Shown here piece by piece: positions 24,301 through 35,776 of a DNA stretch of 64,000 bases (position 1 is the first letter of the stretch; the number at the start of each line of letters is the position of its first letter). The DNA is taken from assembly GCA_002105175.1 (NCBI GenBank), contig MCGE01000020.1:1-64000 (forward strand), read 5' to 3'. The notes under the pieces are model-generated. The model saw only the letters and a list, made by a program, of their open reading frames with translations, had not been told where the DNA came from and did not search any database. Source of the DNA: Absidia repens (taxonomy: Eukaryota > Mucoromycota > Mucoromycetes > Mucorales > Cunninghamellaceae). The position numbers and the translations under genes were made by a program.

Positions 24301-27300
24301 AACTGGGTACCATCACTTACCGGTTGCAACAAATGGAAAACGATGATCTAGCAAAACTGATGGAAACGACCAAAACACTACAATCGGAGATGGATCATGC
24401 CAACACTGTCTCTGGCTGTCGACATGATGTGGAGAGTGCTTTGGAATGCTTGAAGACTGCGCAGCTTGGTCTCAAGGTGAAAATGCGTGAGCGGGGCAAC
24501 AAATTAGAAGCGCTGAAAAGATATCTGGCCTGGGAATCTTACTGGATCAAATCACATCAATGGATTTTATCAGCGACACGGAAACTATGGGACTTTTGTG
24601 TCAAAAAAGCAAGGTATTGCCCTTCGGCGGGTGACAGTCATGTTGGTGGATCTTCTTCTGTTGGTCAGCATGACCTTGAAATGGCCCTTCACTCGCATCA
24701 AGATCGCATTACTGATATTGGTGGAAGTCACATGGCAGCATTGGCAAATTTGTATGCCAGGTTGGTGGATGGGATCATTCATTGGGAAAATTCATTGTTG
24801 GTTACAGACAGTACTCAAGCTTTGGTGGATGATAAAAATAAGACCGACTCACAGCAGCTCTCAAGCTCCAACAACCAGACCACCTATGGGTTTTCGTCAC
24901 GACAGTCGATGGTGGACCAAGAATACGGTATCCTTGTGGATCTCTCTCAATACGCTGCAGCACTTGTTACTCAACGGTTAGTGATATCAAATATTCTGGT
25001 ACAACTGGATGATGCGTTTCGTGAAGGTGAAAGACTACGGGATAGTTTGTCGAAATCAGCACAGCAAGTCACGAGGATTGGTCTCCAGCAACCTAAACAA
25101 CCACAGCAACGGCAACCCCCAAAAGAAAAAGTGGATTTGTTTCGACAACTCGTTACCAAAATAAAGGCAACCAGCACAGCACTAGAGTATCCTACGTTTA
25201 CACCCAAACTTGATGAATCTGATTCGATCATCTCATTGACGCAAATACAGCAACTACACCAAGATGACGAGATCAGGGCGTTGATTGCAGGCAAAATGGA
25301 TCAACTAGAAAATCTGGGTGGGCAGTTGACTGATCTTTTGATGGTACATCTCAATGCGGAAAAGAAGAAGAAGCTTGTGGAGCAATACAATGACGATGTG
25401 CTTGCACTGGCTCGGTGGATTCACGACCAAACTACAATTTTGGAGAATAGACAACTGAATGTAGCCTCCGAAACGATGGATGAATCTTTGAACTGTACCT
25501 CTTGGAGCGAATTGGACGATGAACATGAACAATTTGTGGCAATGATTGGCTCGTTTGAATCAGATCGATTGAGAAATATCCATAACAAGGTGGCATTGCT
25601 GGTGGAAGATGTCTTGTCAACCTGTGGTAGCGTGGTGGCAGAACCTGAGGGGAAACTGGCTCGAGAATCATTGTTGGGTGTCACGGTGGTGGTAACACGA
25701 AACCTTGGAGCGGCCGTCAGCAGTTTTACAGCACTTCAACAAAAAATGACTGACGAATCCACCACTCTCGATGCAGTTGCTAAACGAATCGAATGGACAA
25801 AGTTGTTGCAGGACGCCCATGGGCAGCTAGAGGACATACAAAACAGACTCATCGCTTGGTGCAAGGAAAAGGATGATTGGGTCAACAATAGCGGTGCATT
25901 CGGTGCGGATGATGACGATGATTGTCAACGGCAACAAGTGGGTTATGAACAGGTATTGGCGGCACTCTACGAACGTTTGGAAAACATAATGATGGACAAG
26001 GATGAATTCACCGGGTCTGCCATGGTCAAAGTACACCTACTCTACGATACTTTTGTCCAATGCTTTCCCAAATTGCCTAGGCCCACTGCGATTCCTGACC
26101 ATATTGAAGATACCATGTCCTCTTTGGATGGATCGAATGCTAGGTGTCAAGAGACGTTGGTCTCTAAAATCAAGGAACTGAATATCATTCAAGGCTGCAT
26201 ACAATGGAAAACTGACGACAAAACAGTACATGTGGCTTCCAAGTATTGTCTGGATGGGCTGAACTTTTTTGTGACACACACAGCGCGATGGCGGCCATTG
26301 GCAACTGAAAAGGAGGGACGAAATGGTGCTCAGCCCGAACGCCCATTGGATGACTACAGCAGCATACGCCACCAGCAATGCACCGACTTGATACAGCAAC
26401 TATATGATCTTCAAGCTCGACTGGATATATTGGAAGACGATGTCTCTGCAAACAACGTCAGCAATGCAATTATACAACATGTACTGACACGACGTGACCA
26501 GCTTGTGCGTTTTGCGCGCTATGTATCTCAATTTGATTCCTTCGTGGGCTTGGTTGTCGAGCAAAATAAAAGTGTTGAAGACATATTGGGAGCAATGTCT
26601 GGTGTTGGTGATGAACTATCTTTGTTATTGGCGGGATACAAATCTGATTCTATGGATTATATCAACCTACATGCACCCATGGTACCTCGTGATTACTATG
26701 ACCAGCTCACCAAGCAAGTGGATCAGCTTCGGTCGCGTGTCTCCAAGGTGATATACCCGGTACGACCAGCTATGAATCAACCAAATACAAGCGGTAAAGG
26801 TATGGTTGCGGACAATAATGCAAGTTACTGGATAGCCTTGGATCATACCGACAATAATGTGATTCGAAACATTATTAATGGTAACCTCATGGATTTGGAA
26901 CACGACTTGAGGGAATTGGATCGTATTATTCACACCAATAAACAACAACATCAGGAATATACCGACTTGAAACAACAAATCCAGTCATCAAATACCATTG
27001 CGAACACCAAGAAAATACATGGGAAGACAGAAACTGTGATGTCCGCTAGCCAGGTACAAAAAAAAAAAAAATTCTGGGAAGGATAAAATTATTAAATGAC
27101 TATGGTTCATATATTTATATATATATAGAGCGCTCCTGCAGGGCCCTTTACAAAATCTCTATTGATCAACAGTTGCTCTATGATATCTTTAGCGAAACAC
27201 AGTGACAGGCGGCTATTAAAGTCTCGATTATATCGGGCTGCTACCAAGATAATGCCCGGCCAAGTAGGGAAGTACTGGATTGGCAATTCTCATCCTAGGC

Positions 27301-27858
27301 TGATTTACTGCCGTATCTTAAAAAGCAATGTGGTTATGGCTAGAGTGGGTGGAGGTAAAAAAAAAAAAAAAAAAAAGGGAGGTGGTGGAAAGCGATCTTG
27401 AGGATCTCTCATTTTGGTACCATTTATGTTACTAAATGCTTTGTTTCCTTTTTTTTGTGACGTAGGTTGGGTGGAACTCTCCCAGTTTCTTCTAGGTAAG
27501 TCAGTATTTATTAATGATTGGACATTTTTTTAAACCATCTTTTTGTTTTTGTTTTTTTTATGCAGATCATGGCTGTAATGATGGTTTTATTATATCAGAT
27601 ACTTCAGTCTCAGCGGAAAACATCTTTGCAATGGACGGTGACAACAGCGGTGGTTACGAAAATGTCGCAAAAAGTGAAAGCAGTGCAAGTCTTACCTTAT
27701 CAAGATCTTCAGGCAAAAGTTCAACGAGTACAAGATCCCTACTGTCTCTAACTGGCTATACGGACGGCTATCAGTATGTGCGAATTGACGAATGGGGAAA
27801 TCACTTGGCTTTAAATATGGTGCGAGTAGATGATCATTATTTCATACCTCAAAAGTAG
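21308..27858 (+). CDS. Spectraplakin-like cytolinker: CH-CH, helical rod, GAS2/GAR domain
   Basis: Five exons (21308-21793, 21882-27053, 27129-27354, 27466-27495, 27566-27858) join in frame to 2068 residues. N-terminal: a divergent first calponin-homology domain (about residues 30-155; ILMAWVDARF, IMVEDLASTLGNEDKSAALE) and a second CH domain (about 180-330; LLSWVNQQF, VDLVLDFGKSWSNGLAFTIL), together an actin-binding unit. Then about 1500 residues of heptad-rich, Trp-dotted helix like spectrin repeats. Near the C-terminus (about 1925-1980) is a GAS2-related/GAR domain: GKYWIGNSHPRLIYCRILKS and MARVGGGWVELSQFLLDH, split over three exons; GAR domains bind microtubules. The tail is Ser-rich (SLTLSRSSGKSSTSTRS). 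No EF-hands recognised. The order matches animal spectraplakins and suggests actin-microtubule crosslinking in hyphae, an inference. Longer than fungal alpha-actinins, which lack GAR. Confidence 0.8.
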
Positions 27859-28010
27859 AATAGTATCCTTACTTCCCAGTAGCATTTAGTTTTATTTGTT
27901 TTTATTTCCTCCTCCTCCCCCACTCCGACTCTTTTAAAATAAAAATCATGTATAGTCTATATTATCTATTTTCGTAGTTTTTTTTATTAGTACTTCTATC
28001 TTTGTATTCA

Positions 28011-28016
28011 AATAAA
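28011..28016 (+). terminator. poly(A) signal AATAAA of the spectraplakin-like gene
   Basis: AATAAA about 150 bp after the stop codon at 27858; an earlier AATAAA is near 27940. Confidence 0.4.
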
Positions 28017-28239
28017 ATATGGTTTATATATTCGGATCCCAATTATGAACGATACACAAATTGTTTGTTGATATTTTTTTTTTTAAAAAAAAAAAAAAGT
28101 TTCTTATTGTTGTGAACGTCATCCAGATATTTCATTATATTATCTCAGATGTAAAGTCTTATACATTAGTGACCCACAATGACGATGTCAATGGGAAAAC
28201 GAAATTACATCGTTCCTGTGTGTAATACTGTTCAGCAAG
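28017..28239. other. intergenic, nothing recognised
   Basis: Poly-T/poly-A stretch at 28073-28098 and unremarkable sequence before the next repeat copy. Confidence 0.4.
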
Positions 28240-28830
28240 CTTCCACAGAAAATCCCGTACATGTGAATTTTCTTTTAGAGGACCGATGTTTCTTTTTCCT
28301 CTTTCTTTTCTTTCCTCCTTTTTTTTTTTTTTTTTTTTTTTTTTTTCTTCATTCAACTTTCATGGTGTTATGTTAGACTTAGATTAGTACCAGGACTAGT
28401 TTTGAAGGGGTTTCAGCTCAGGGATTACAAGATGTAAGGGGAAGCCCTTTCATTTTGGACTCAGGATTTAGGACATCCATTCATTGGCTTTTTGGAGCCT
28501 TCATCAGCTTAGTTTAGCATTAGTTTATTCGTAGTTTGTGTATACATCTGAATAAAAATGCCTATTTACTCTCTTCAATGAAAAATGCACCCAGTAATCT
28601 CTTGCATGTCATGTACAATAGATCCATCTTTTGTTTTTACCACCGCCCCATTAGATTAATATTGACAGTTGTTATACTTCAATAAATAATATCTGTTTAC
28701 GGTCTTCCTCATGACTTGTCTACCTTGTATAGTGTATTAGATCCTTTTTTTACAATTGTCCTTTTATATTGGTGTTGGCCATCCTTTGGACCCGCCAATG
28801 ACACTGCATCCCTCATACTACCTCCTGTAA
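28240..28830 (+). repeat. dispersed transcript-like repeat, copy 2
   Basis: Begins near AAAATCCCGTACATGTG, has a T-rich tract (28288-28347), then the shared body: TTAGATTAGTACCAGGACTA, CTCAGGGATTACAAGATG, CCCTTTCATTTTGGACTCAG, TTAGCTTAGTTTAG equivalents, TGAATAAAAATG near 28550 and ATCTCTTGCATGTCATGTAC downstream. It faces copy 3 in inverted orientation about 600 bp away. Confidence 0.75.
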
Positions 28831-29429
28831 ATGCCTAGTAGAGCGTTTTTGATGTGTGTTGTCAGCGCGGGCTAATTCTGAGGTTTATTGCGTTAGACGG
28901 TTTTGTAGTTTTTACAGTGTTCAATCAGTATTTACGGCTCCCCGCATAAAGATATTGGGTAGAATGTTTTTTAACCTGTATATACTGATACTATTCTGCA
29001 CAGTCTCTGCCAAAGGACATAGGAGATGTTGCATCATTTATATCACATTTGATTGCCACAATATATATATATGAAAAAAAAAAATCATACTCAACATAAT
29101 ATTATAGCGGCGCAGTATTCATATTTCTAATGCTCCATCATTAACCATCAGACGCTTTGTTGGGCGTCCATTGAAACACGCTCGCAGATAGTATTAACTA
29201 GCGAAGTGATGCTGATTGTTCAGGCATTACCTCCCCCACTCCTCCAAGTATCACCGAAGACATCATTCTATATGGCAACTATTCAATTCGTATCTTATCA
29301 TACACAAAAAAAAAAAAAAAAAACGGGAGCGAATAGGATTGCTCAATATCTAATGGGTCTGATAGTATAGTTTGATGATAAAAATAAAATAAAAACGAGG
29401 ATGTATTTTATTGAAGCATAAACTGCGCG
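28831..29429. other. spacer between inverted repeat copies
   Basis: 600 bp with no convincing open frame; a short AT microsatellite at 29062-29072 and A-runs. Confidence 0.45.
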
Positions 29430-30020
29430 AAGGATAACAGTAAGAATGGAGCTAATGGAGCTAGCATGAGTGAAACTAATGGGAATATGAAGAATGGTCC
29501 GCACTAATCTAGAAAACAATTGCAAAATGGGGTCTAATATAATGTGCAGTCCAAGGCTTTAGGAAGACTAAAGGGTCCTTTTTCTTTGAAACACACGGGT
29601 CAACACTCTTCAAATGGCGTAGATGGTAGGAAAAAAAAAAAGATCTATTGTACAAGACATGAGGGAGACTAATGGGACACTTTTCATTGAGATAAGTAAA
29701 TTGAGATATTTTTTATTCAGGTATAGATACAAATTATGATAAACTACGACATAAAGTAAGCTAATGAAGACTCCTAAGAGCCAACTAAAGGTGGGTCTAA
29801 ATCCTGAATCCAAAATGATAGGGTTTCCCCATGCACTTTGTCATCCCTAATCTGAAAACCCTTCTAAACTAGTCCTGATACTAATCTAAGACCGACATAA
29901 CCTCATGGAAGCTGGATGGTGAAGAAAAAAATAAAAACAAAGAAAGAGAAAGAGTGGGAAAAAAAAAAATTAAAAAAATTGGGAATAAATAGAGCTCCAC
30001 GTGGGCGGCATTTGAATACA
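29430..30020 (-). repeat. dispersed transcript-like repeat, copy 3
   Basis: Reverse complement carries CCGCCCACGTGG at the start (near 30000), a pyrimidine tract, TTAGATTAGTATCAGGACTA, TGCATGGGGAAACCC (hairpin), TTTTGGATTCAGGATTTAG, TGAATAAAAAATATC (near 29710) and CCCATTAGTCTCCCTCATGTC. It extends to about 29430 through blocks shared with copies 5 and 6. Confidence 0.75.
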
Positions 30021-30541
30021 TTTTTTGTTGCCCATGATAGTTTGGTGGATTTTTTTTTCAACACTGATACAAAATAGGAATTCTCTTCTCCCTTTTTCTT
30101 TTTTTATTTTTTTTTTTTTTGTTTGTCTTCTTTTTAGCAGCAGCGCCATGCCTTATAAACAACATGATTTTTCACTTCTCATGACAGAAACCTTCACCAC
30201 CCAACATCGACCTTCTTTTTCTTTTTTAAGCAATCACCACCTTCAGCATTGGCAGTATTCTGGCTCACTTCTCGTAACACAACTTTCGCGATGCCTTCAG
30301 ACCCCTTGCTCTTTAGAATGGTTTTCCACACTACATTCCTCCACAATAGAATAGCTAGTCATTTAATGTAGTATTGTTTACCATCTTAGTTTATATTACG
30401 TTATGTTTGTCAGCTCCTATACTAAAAATAAATGACTTTATAGATAAATCTTTCAATGAAGCCTGATTTTAGCGAATCAAACAATAAAAACCATTTTTTA
30501 TTAAGAAAAAACACACACAATAAAAGGCTAAATATAGTACA
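30021..30541. other. intergenic with a small unsupported open frame
   Basis: An open frame of 68 codons runs 30148-30354 (starts MPYKQHDFSLLMTETF). Part of it (about 30195-30265) resembles sequence near 47670-47750, which is also just outside a repeat copy. It may therefore be repeat-associated rather than a gene. Confidence 0.35.
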
Positions 30542-32015
30542 TTACAAAGGCTTTCTTGCCAAGGTAGATGTCATGTCCCACATAGCTTGAGGCTCCTGTT
30601 GACATTCAATGGCCAATTTATCCAAGAAAGCACTATATTCATCATCCGTTTGCAAGTTCAGTTGCGCTGCCATGAATGGTTTGATGCTTTTATAAATATT
30701 GATCACGTCCCATAAGAATGCTCTATTGGTGCTATCACTTTTTCCTATAAATATAATAATTCAAATATTAAATAAAATAAAAAAAAAAGAAGGGGGGGCT
30801 GACGTTATGTGTCTTCTGCGCTTTCTTTTTTATTTATTTTTTATTTATTTATATATATGGCTTACCTAGGTAAATATCCTTTACTTTAGTTTCCACCACT
30901 TCAAACCCAGCATCGTTTAAAAGACTGGGAATTCGTAGAGGAATATGAGGGTCTTGACCACGACTTTTCATGAATAGTACAACGCGTTGAGCCAGATCAT
31001 CGATAAACTCCCTGCCACGACTTAACTGTCCACATTCCATCGATTCAATCACTCCGCCGGGTTTTAGAACCCGATATAGTTCCTTTAATGCAATAGACCA
31101 TTCATCGTTCCGAAGCGCCAAAATCAAAAATCGAAGGTTGATAAAGTCAAATGTGTTATCATCGTAAGGTAATCGTTCGAGGACACTACCAACTTCGAAA
31201 TGGACATTGGGTGGTAATCCTTCCTATTGTTAAAAAAAAAATTACTGTTTTGCTCAACCATTTTGTATGTCACACAGTGTTTTTTTTCGTATTACACACC
31301 TTTGGGAAAACATCACTGATATCAACGCCAGTAAATTGACAGTTTGGGTATTCATTTGCTATATCCTATGTAAAAAATAAATAAGATAACGATTGAGGGG
31401 TTGTGTATTATGCTTCTTTGAGCTCTTGTCGTGCGATAAAAAATGCATATTTACAGTAATCCAGGTACCTAATATTTTTTAACAATAATAAAGAATGTCA
31501 GTTTCTTTTTTTTTTTTTTTTTGGCAAGATAATGTGTTTTTTAATATTTTACCAGGGCCACAACCGCAGTCCAGGACTCTACTGGTGCTGTCATCCATGG
31601 ATACATATTCCAGAGCCTTGCGGTTGAAATTGTTACTATTGTTACACACAAGCATACATAAAAATTCAACAAAAGAGAGATATCAGACTGACAATACTGT
31701 AGAGTACAGCACGTTGAAACTACTGTCATTATTTTCTTACCCATCAAAGAGTGACTTGATAGCGAAGTGTTGCTGTGTCAAAAAAAAAAAGGGGGGGTAA
31801 GCGTGGTGGCGCTAAAGGATTGTAATGCCTCTGGCGAAGGCTAGCTTTTTTTTTTTTTTTACCCCCACTAATCGATCGTTTTCTGCCGCATCATTGGGAA
31901 GCCAGTAAATAGAATCTGTGTTGTGGAAGGTACGTCCATCAATAACGTTCAAGGTAGATTTTTCTTGTTCAATAACGTCATCCCTAGCGGGTAGCTGTGC
32001 ATTCGATGTTGACAT
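30542..32015 (-). CDS. Class I SAM-dependent methyltransferase, Mucoromycota type
   Basis: Seven exons (32015-31869, 31772-31741, 31635-31553, 31468-31455, 31365-31300, 31223-30866, 30744-30542) give 300 residues in one frame. The Rossmann-fold signature is clear: motif I VLDCGCGPGTWITDIA, with GTWIT supplied by a 14-nt micro-exon; FTGVDIS, in which Asp binds the SAM ribose; LPYDDNTFDFINLR; and the post-motif ELYRVLKPGGVIESME. The N-terminal SIYWLPNDAAENDRL followed by QHFAIKSLF is typical of LaeA/UMTA-like fungal methyltransferases, in which the phrase YxLPND...RL...QH recurs. The substrate cannot be told from sequence. The exon 1 donor is taken as GTGGGG because it is the only one restoring this conserved junction. 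Confidence 0.85.
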
Positions 32016-32774
32016 AATTTTTTTTTCTATCACAAATATGAAAGAAGAGTAGTAATAATAAAATAGTAAAAAATAGTACAATGATTTAAATAGGCAAAAG
32101 GTATATTTTTTGTTGAAAGGAGAATAAATTATTGTGTAATGGTAAAAAAAAAGAAAGCGAAAGAAGAAGAAAAGAAAAGAAACTCAGGTCAAATTGCAAG
32201 TACCATATAGCGGCAACCGTTCCGTTTTGTGTCATTGTCAATCGTCACGTCCCTGCTTTCTGTCACACATTCATCATCATTCTTACTGTAGCACATGCAT
32301 ACATTATCAAAGGTAAACCTTCCAATTACAAAGCATATCAAAGAAACCAGAATGATGGATAAAAAGAAATGCCGAAGAAAAGAGAAGTGGTAAAAAATAT
32401 TTTGGTGTATATTTATCTTTAAAAAGGAGTCAAGGAGGGGAAAGGAATAAAAAACGATAATATAGCTAGTACTAAGTAATAACTAAATATTTGATTTTCA
32501 CTAACCGTAGACTTGACCTTGAAGGCACTGATCATCAAAAAGCTGCATTTTCGCCGTGTTGACCTGCCTAAAAAATTATAAGCTTTGACAGCCATTTAGA
32601 CATGCCATTTTGATCTCTTGCCTTTTCAAGTATGCCTGTTTATTAATCTTACTTTGTATTTTTTTATGCTGAAGTTGGTGAGGAAAAACAAGAGATGCAA
32701 AAAAAACCAAGTATAATTTCACCACACACGCGTGCGCATGTACCATGCCAATTCAACAACACAGTAAAAGGAAT
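32016..32774. other. intergenic, no gene seen
   Basis: Upstream region of the methyltransferase gene and AT-rich spacer with poly-A runs. Confidence 0.5.
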
Positions 32775-33045
32775 GAAAGAGACTAATTGTAAAGAGTCAA
32801 GACATATTTATTCAAATGTAGATATAAACTATGACAACAAATCTTGAATTAAACTAATAAATAGTTTCTATAATACTACTCTAATATGAAGCTAATCTAA
32901 CGGTGGTCATAATCCTGAATTTAAAATGAAAGGGTTTCCCCACGCAAGTTACTATTGCATTTTTCAAAATGCCCCTGATTCAAGTTCTAACACTAATCCA
33001 ATATCACCAGAGTCCGTAATGAGTCTTCAATGATGTCCTAAAAAA
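32775..33045 (-). repeat. dispersed transcript-like repeat, copy 4 (partial, diverged)
   Basis: Reverse complement retains GCGTGGGGAAACCCTTTCAT, the AATTCAGGATT block, GTCATAGTTTATATCTAC, TGAATAAATATG and TTAGTCTCTTTCATTCC. The 5' GC-box-like end is missing, replaced by long A-runs (33041-33085). The most diverged of the six copies. Confidence 0.6.
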
Positions 33046-33053
33046 AAAGAAAG

Positions 33054-33087
<34 letters not shown>

Positions 33088-33838
33088 AAGGAAGGAATGT
33101 TTTTTTTTTTTTGTGAATTTTATTCATAGGACCCGTATCGTTGAGTGGCGGACCCGGGAATCAGCGATGGCAAAATGAGGGTAAATAAATAAGGAAAATG
33201 GGAGTACAGGATAGAGAAAAAAAAAATAAGGTACGATTGGAATAAAGGAGTAAGCTAAACAGAATAGTCTTAAATATAGGGGGGAGGTGGAAGTAATGAT
33301 GGTGATGGGGACATGGTTAGTCGTCTAATAGTGATGGTGCCAGGATGTGTCAGTGAATGATGTCGTCCATAGAAGGAATGAAAGAGAGAAGAGAAAAAAA
33401 AAAAAAAATTTATGAGAGTCTGCGGAGTGTGAATACCTCTGTCCTGATTTTTTTTTTCACCCCAAGTCAACCATTTGTGAGGAGGGATGAATGCGGCAAT
33501 TTAAGCTGCAAAACGTTGCTTGTAAGAATACAGACACGAAAGAATTATGTAATAAGCTTTTTTTAACATTTATTTCAAGTTTGATAGAAAACAAAAACTG
33601 GGTTGAAATGCCACATGACTCTCATACGTTAAACCAATGTAATGCGTTATATGCTCAACGACATATACATGATGCAATTTTAGTAAATACCCCAAAACTA
33701 AATGAGTAATTATCACTACTGACTCACTTTAATGGGCAAATATATCTCTATCAAAGCATGAAAAGGACGATTTATATTATTTTTCAAAGCCCGCCCTGAA
33801 TAGGTTTTATAATACTTTCAAATTTTTTTGACATGAAG
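33046..33838. other. intergenic upstream of tRNA-Asp
   Basis: Long A-run (33057-33085) and mixed sequence. Short open frames at 33357-33709 lack any coding support. GCCCGCCCTG lies about 50 bp before the tRNA. Confidence 0.45.
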
Positions 33839-33910
33839 TCTTAGATAGTATAGTGGTTAGTATCCCCGCCTGTCACGCGGGAGACCGGGGTTCAATTCCC
33901 CGTCTGAGAG
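33839..33910 (+). tRNA. tRNA-Asp (GUC)
   Basis: 72-nt cloverleaf. Acceptor stem TCTTAGA/TCTGAGA pairs over seven positions with one G-T, discriminator G. D-arm A box TAGTATAGTGGTTAGTA. Anticodon stem CCGCC/GCGGG region with loop containing GTC (CCTGTCACG). T-arm CCGGG GTTCAATTC CCCGT includes the B box. No intron. A run of T (TTCTTTTTCC) follows within 15 bp and can serve as Pol III terminator. The LTR-like repeat begins 268 bp downstream. Confidence 0.97.
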
Positions 33911-34178
33911 ATCTTCTTTTTCCTCTTTTTTGTTTTTTGCAATATGTGGAGGGTTTATATAGTTTTTTCTGTGTTTGTGTGACCAAGGTATTTGCTCACC
34001 GGCGCGGGTATATTTGCGCGGCACCTCAACCTTGTGTTACGGCTATTTTTGTGTGTGTATTTTATATATGTTACGGGTTTATTGAATTTATATAGGTCTG
34101 TTACGGCTAATTTGGGTAAGAAGCTTGTAACAGAGTAGTGTTTTTGTAGGTTTTTATATTTTTCTGGGTTGAATAGGA

Positions 34179-34832
34179 TGTCTTGAGTATCCTTTAGTAT
34201 AGCTTTTGCTTGTTTAGAGCTTGATAATAAATTTGTTCCTTGGGCGGAATTTGAAATAACTTGTTCCTGATTTGAACAAAATTAGAATAGATAGTAGTGA
34301 GCACCAGAACTTTTGTAGATAAAGTCCAACTGTAGAGAAAGTTTATAAAAAATAAGCTTGTAAAAGTAAAATAAAATAAAAAAGAAAAGTATTGACCTTT
34401 GTTGGTTCAATAAAAATAAGTGTATAACACACAGTAAAAATAAAATAAAAAGAGGACTTGTAGTCAAAAATAAAAGAGGTTTCTATGATCCAATAGAAAC
34501 AGTAGATAAATTGGTGGTGTAATAACCTTTGTACTAAGTTTTATTTGATATTTGAGAAAACTGAAAAAAACTAAAGAAAAAATAATTTCTTCGAAAATGT
34601 CTGGCTATTTATACTAAAAAATAATTAAGGTTGGCCAGAAGCAAAAAGAGTCAAAAGCAAAAAAAGTCAAGAGCAAAAAAAGTCAGAAGCAAAAAAAGTC
34701 AGAAGCACAAAAAGTCAGAAGCAAAAAAAGTCAAGAGCACAAAAAGGTAAACAAATAAGTGTCGGAGGCAAAAATCTCAAAAGCGACTGCAGGTTCACTG
34801 TGTTGGGAGCGGCCTCAGGCCGATCCTCGACA
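34179..34832 (+). mobile_element. LTR-like repeat, complete copy (654 bp)
   Basis: Begins TGTCTTGAG and ends CCTCGACA, giving short inverted ends TGTC/GACA. It matches the two partial copies at 1-640 and shares the 16-bp minisatellite (34637-34745). Flanks are TAGGA on the left and GGTCG on the right, so no obvious target duplication; it may be an old solo LTR or an end of a rearranged element. A further fragment of the same repeat is at 39982-40018. No coding capacity. Confidence 0.55.
34637..34745 (+). repeat. 16-bp minisatellite inside the LTR-like repeat
   Basis: About seven units of AGAAGCAAAAAAAGTC and variants, the same array as at 1-95. Confidence 0.85.
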
Positions 34833-35079
34833 GGTCGTAACGGTGTTGAATTAACCTTTTTGTTAAGTTTCAGTTATATTTTACACTAAATGTATAGTGT
34901 ATAAGTGTATTATTGTTCTTTCTTGAATGGATTTGTAGCGAGGATCAAAAAATACTTTTCCCCTGAATCGGAATTTGAAATGGTCCTTTTTTGTTTACCC
35001 AAACTGTATCTCCAAAGCAATTCGCAACTTTTCACCACAGAACCATTCCAAATATCCACACTGTAGTCTTGAAAATACA

Positions 35080-35377
35080 GTGTTTCCGGAATTACTTGTC
35101 GCATCTGAAAAAAACAGATGTCAGGATTTTTTCGATCAACTTGTCACGCTTTTGGTTTTGATTTGTCGCCAAATCAGTTGTCGGGTATCCTGCCACCTAC
35201 TACAATAATTTGTGACAGAACTTTAATGGTCCGCCAAAATATCATCACTGCGCCTAAACTCATCACATCATCACATCACCACATAAAATCCTCAACCTAA
35301 TCCCGCTCATCAACGTCCACACATAAACAAAAACTATTAGCAGTTCAAATCTTTGATTTTAAAAACCTCCAGCGTTT

Positions 35378-35421
<44 letters not shown>

Positions 35422-35776
35422 CCTAAAACTTCCATGATTCGTTTCTAGGACAACACCAGGCTTTGGTCCCCTATTTTTTGATTTTCCCTTTCCCAAATTA
35501 TCCGAATCCCCAGTTGATAACACATCATTCAAAATAATAAAAATAAAAATAAAAAGATGAATATGATTTATTAAGAAGATATAAAGCAGAGATATATGAT
35601 AAGAAGGGACAACAAGAAGGGCAGGAAGAAGCGGAGGGGATAAACTAATCAATAATAATAAGCTCTGTTGCATGGTCGTTTGTTGCTTCGAGTTGGTTCC
35701 ACCACACGAATGACTTCAGGTGTCATTATCGTCGCTCTTTGTCGAATTTCAACCATAGCCCTTTCTTCATCTGTGT
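35080..35776 (+). repeat. left inverted-repeat arm
   Basis: Matches the reverse complement of 39091-39961 over most of its length with roughly 90% identity by eye. Shared blocks include CAGATGTCAGGATTTTTT, CGCCAAATCAGTTGTCGGG, CCCGCTCATCAACGTCCACA and the coding tail of the gene. The A-run at 35382-35420 is also present as a T-run in the other arm. About 170 bp present in the right arm is missing here. Confidence 0.85.

Noticed and set aside
34179..34832. Solo LTR with target-site duplication
   Set aside because: TG...CA ends are present, but the flanks TAGGA and GGTCG are not a direct repeat, so this was kept only as LTR-like.
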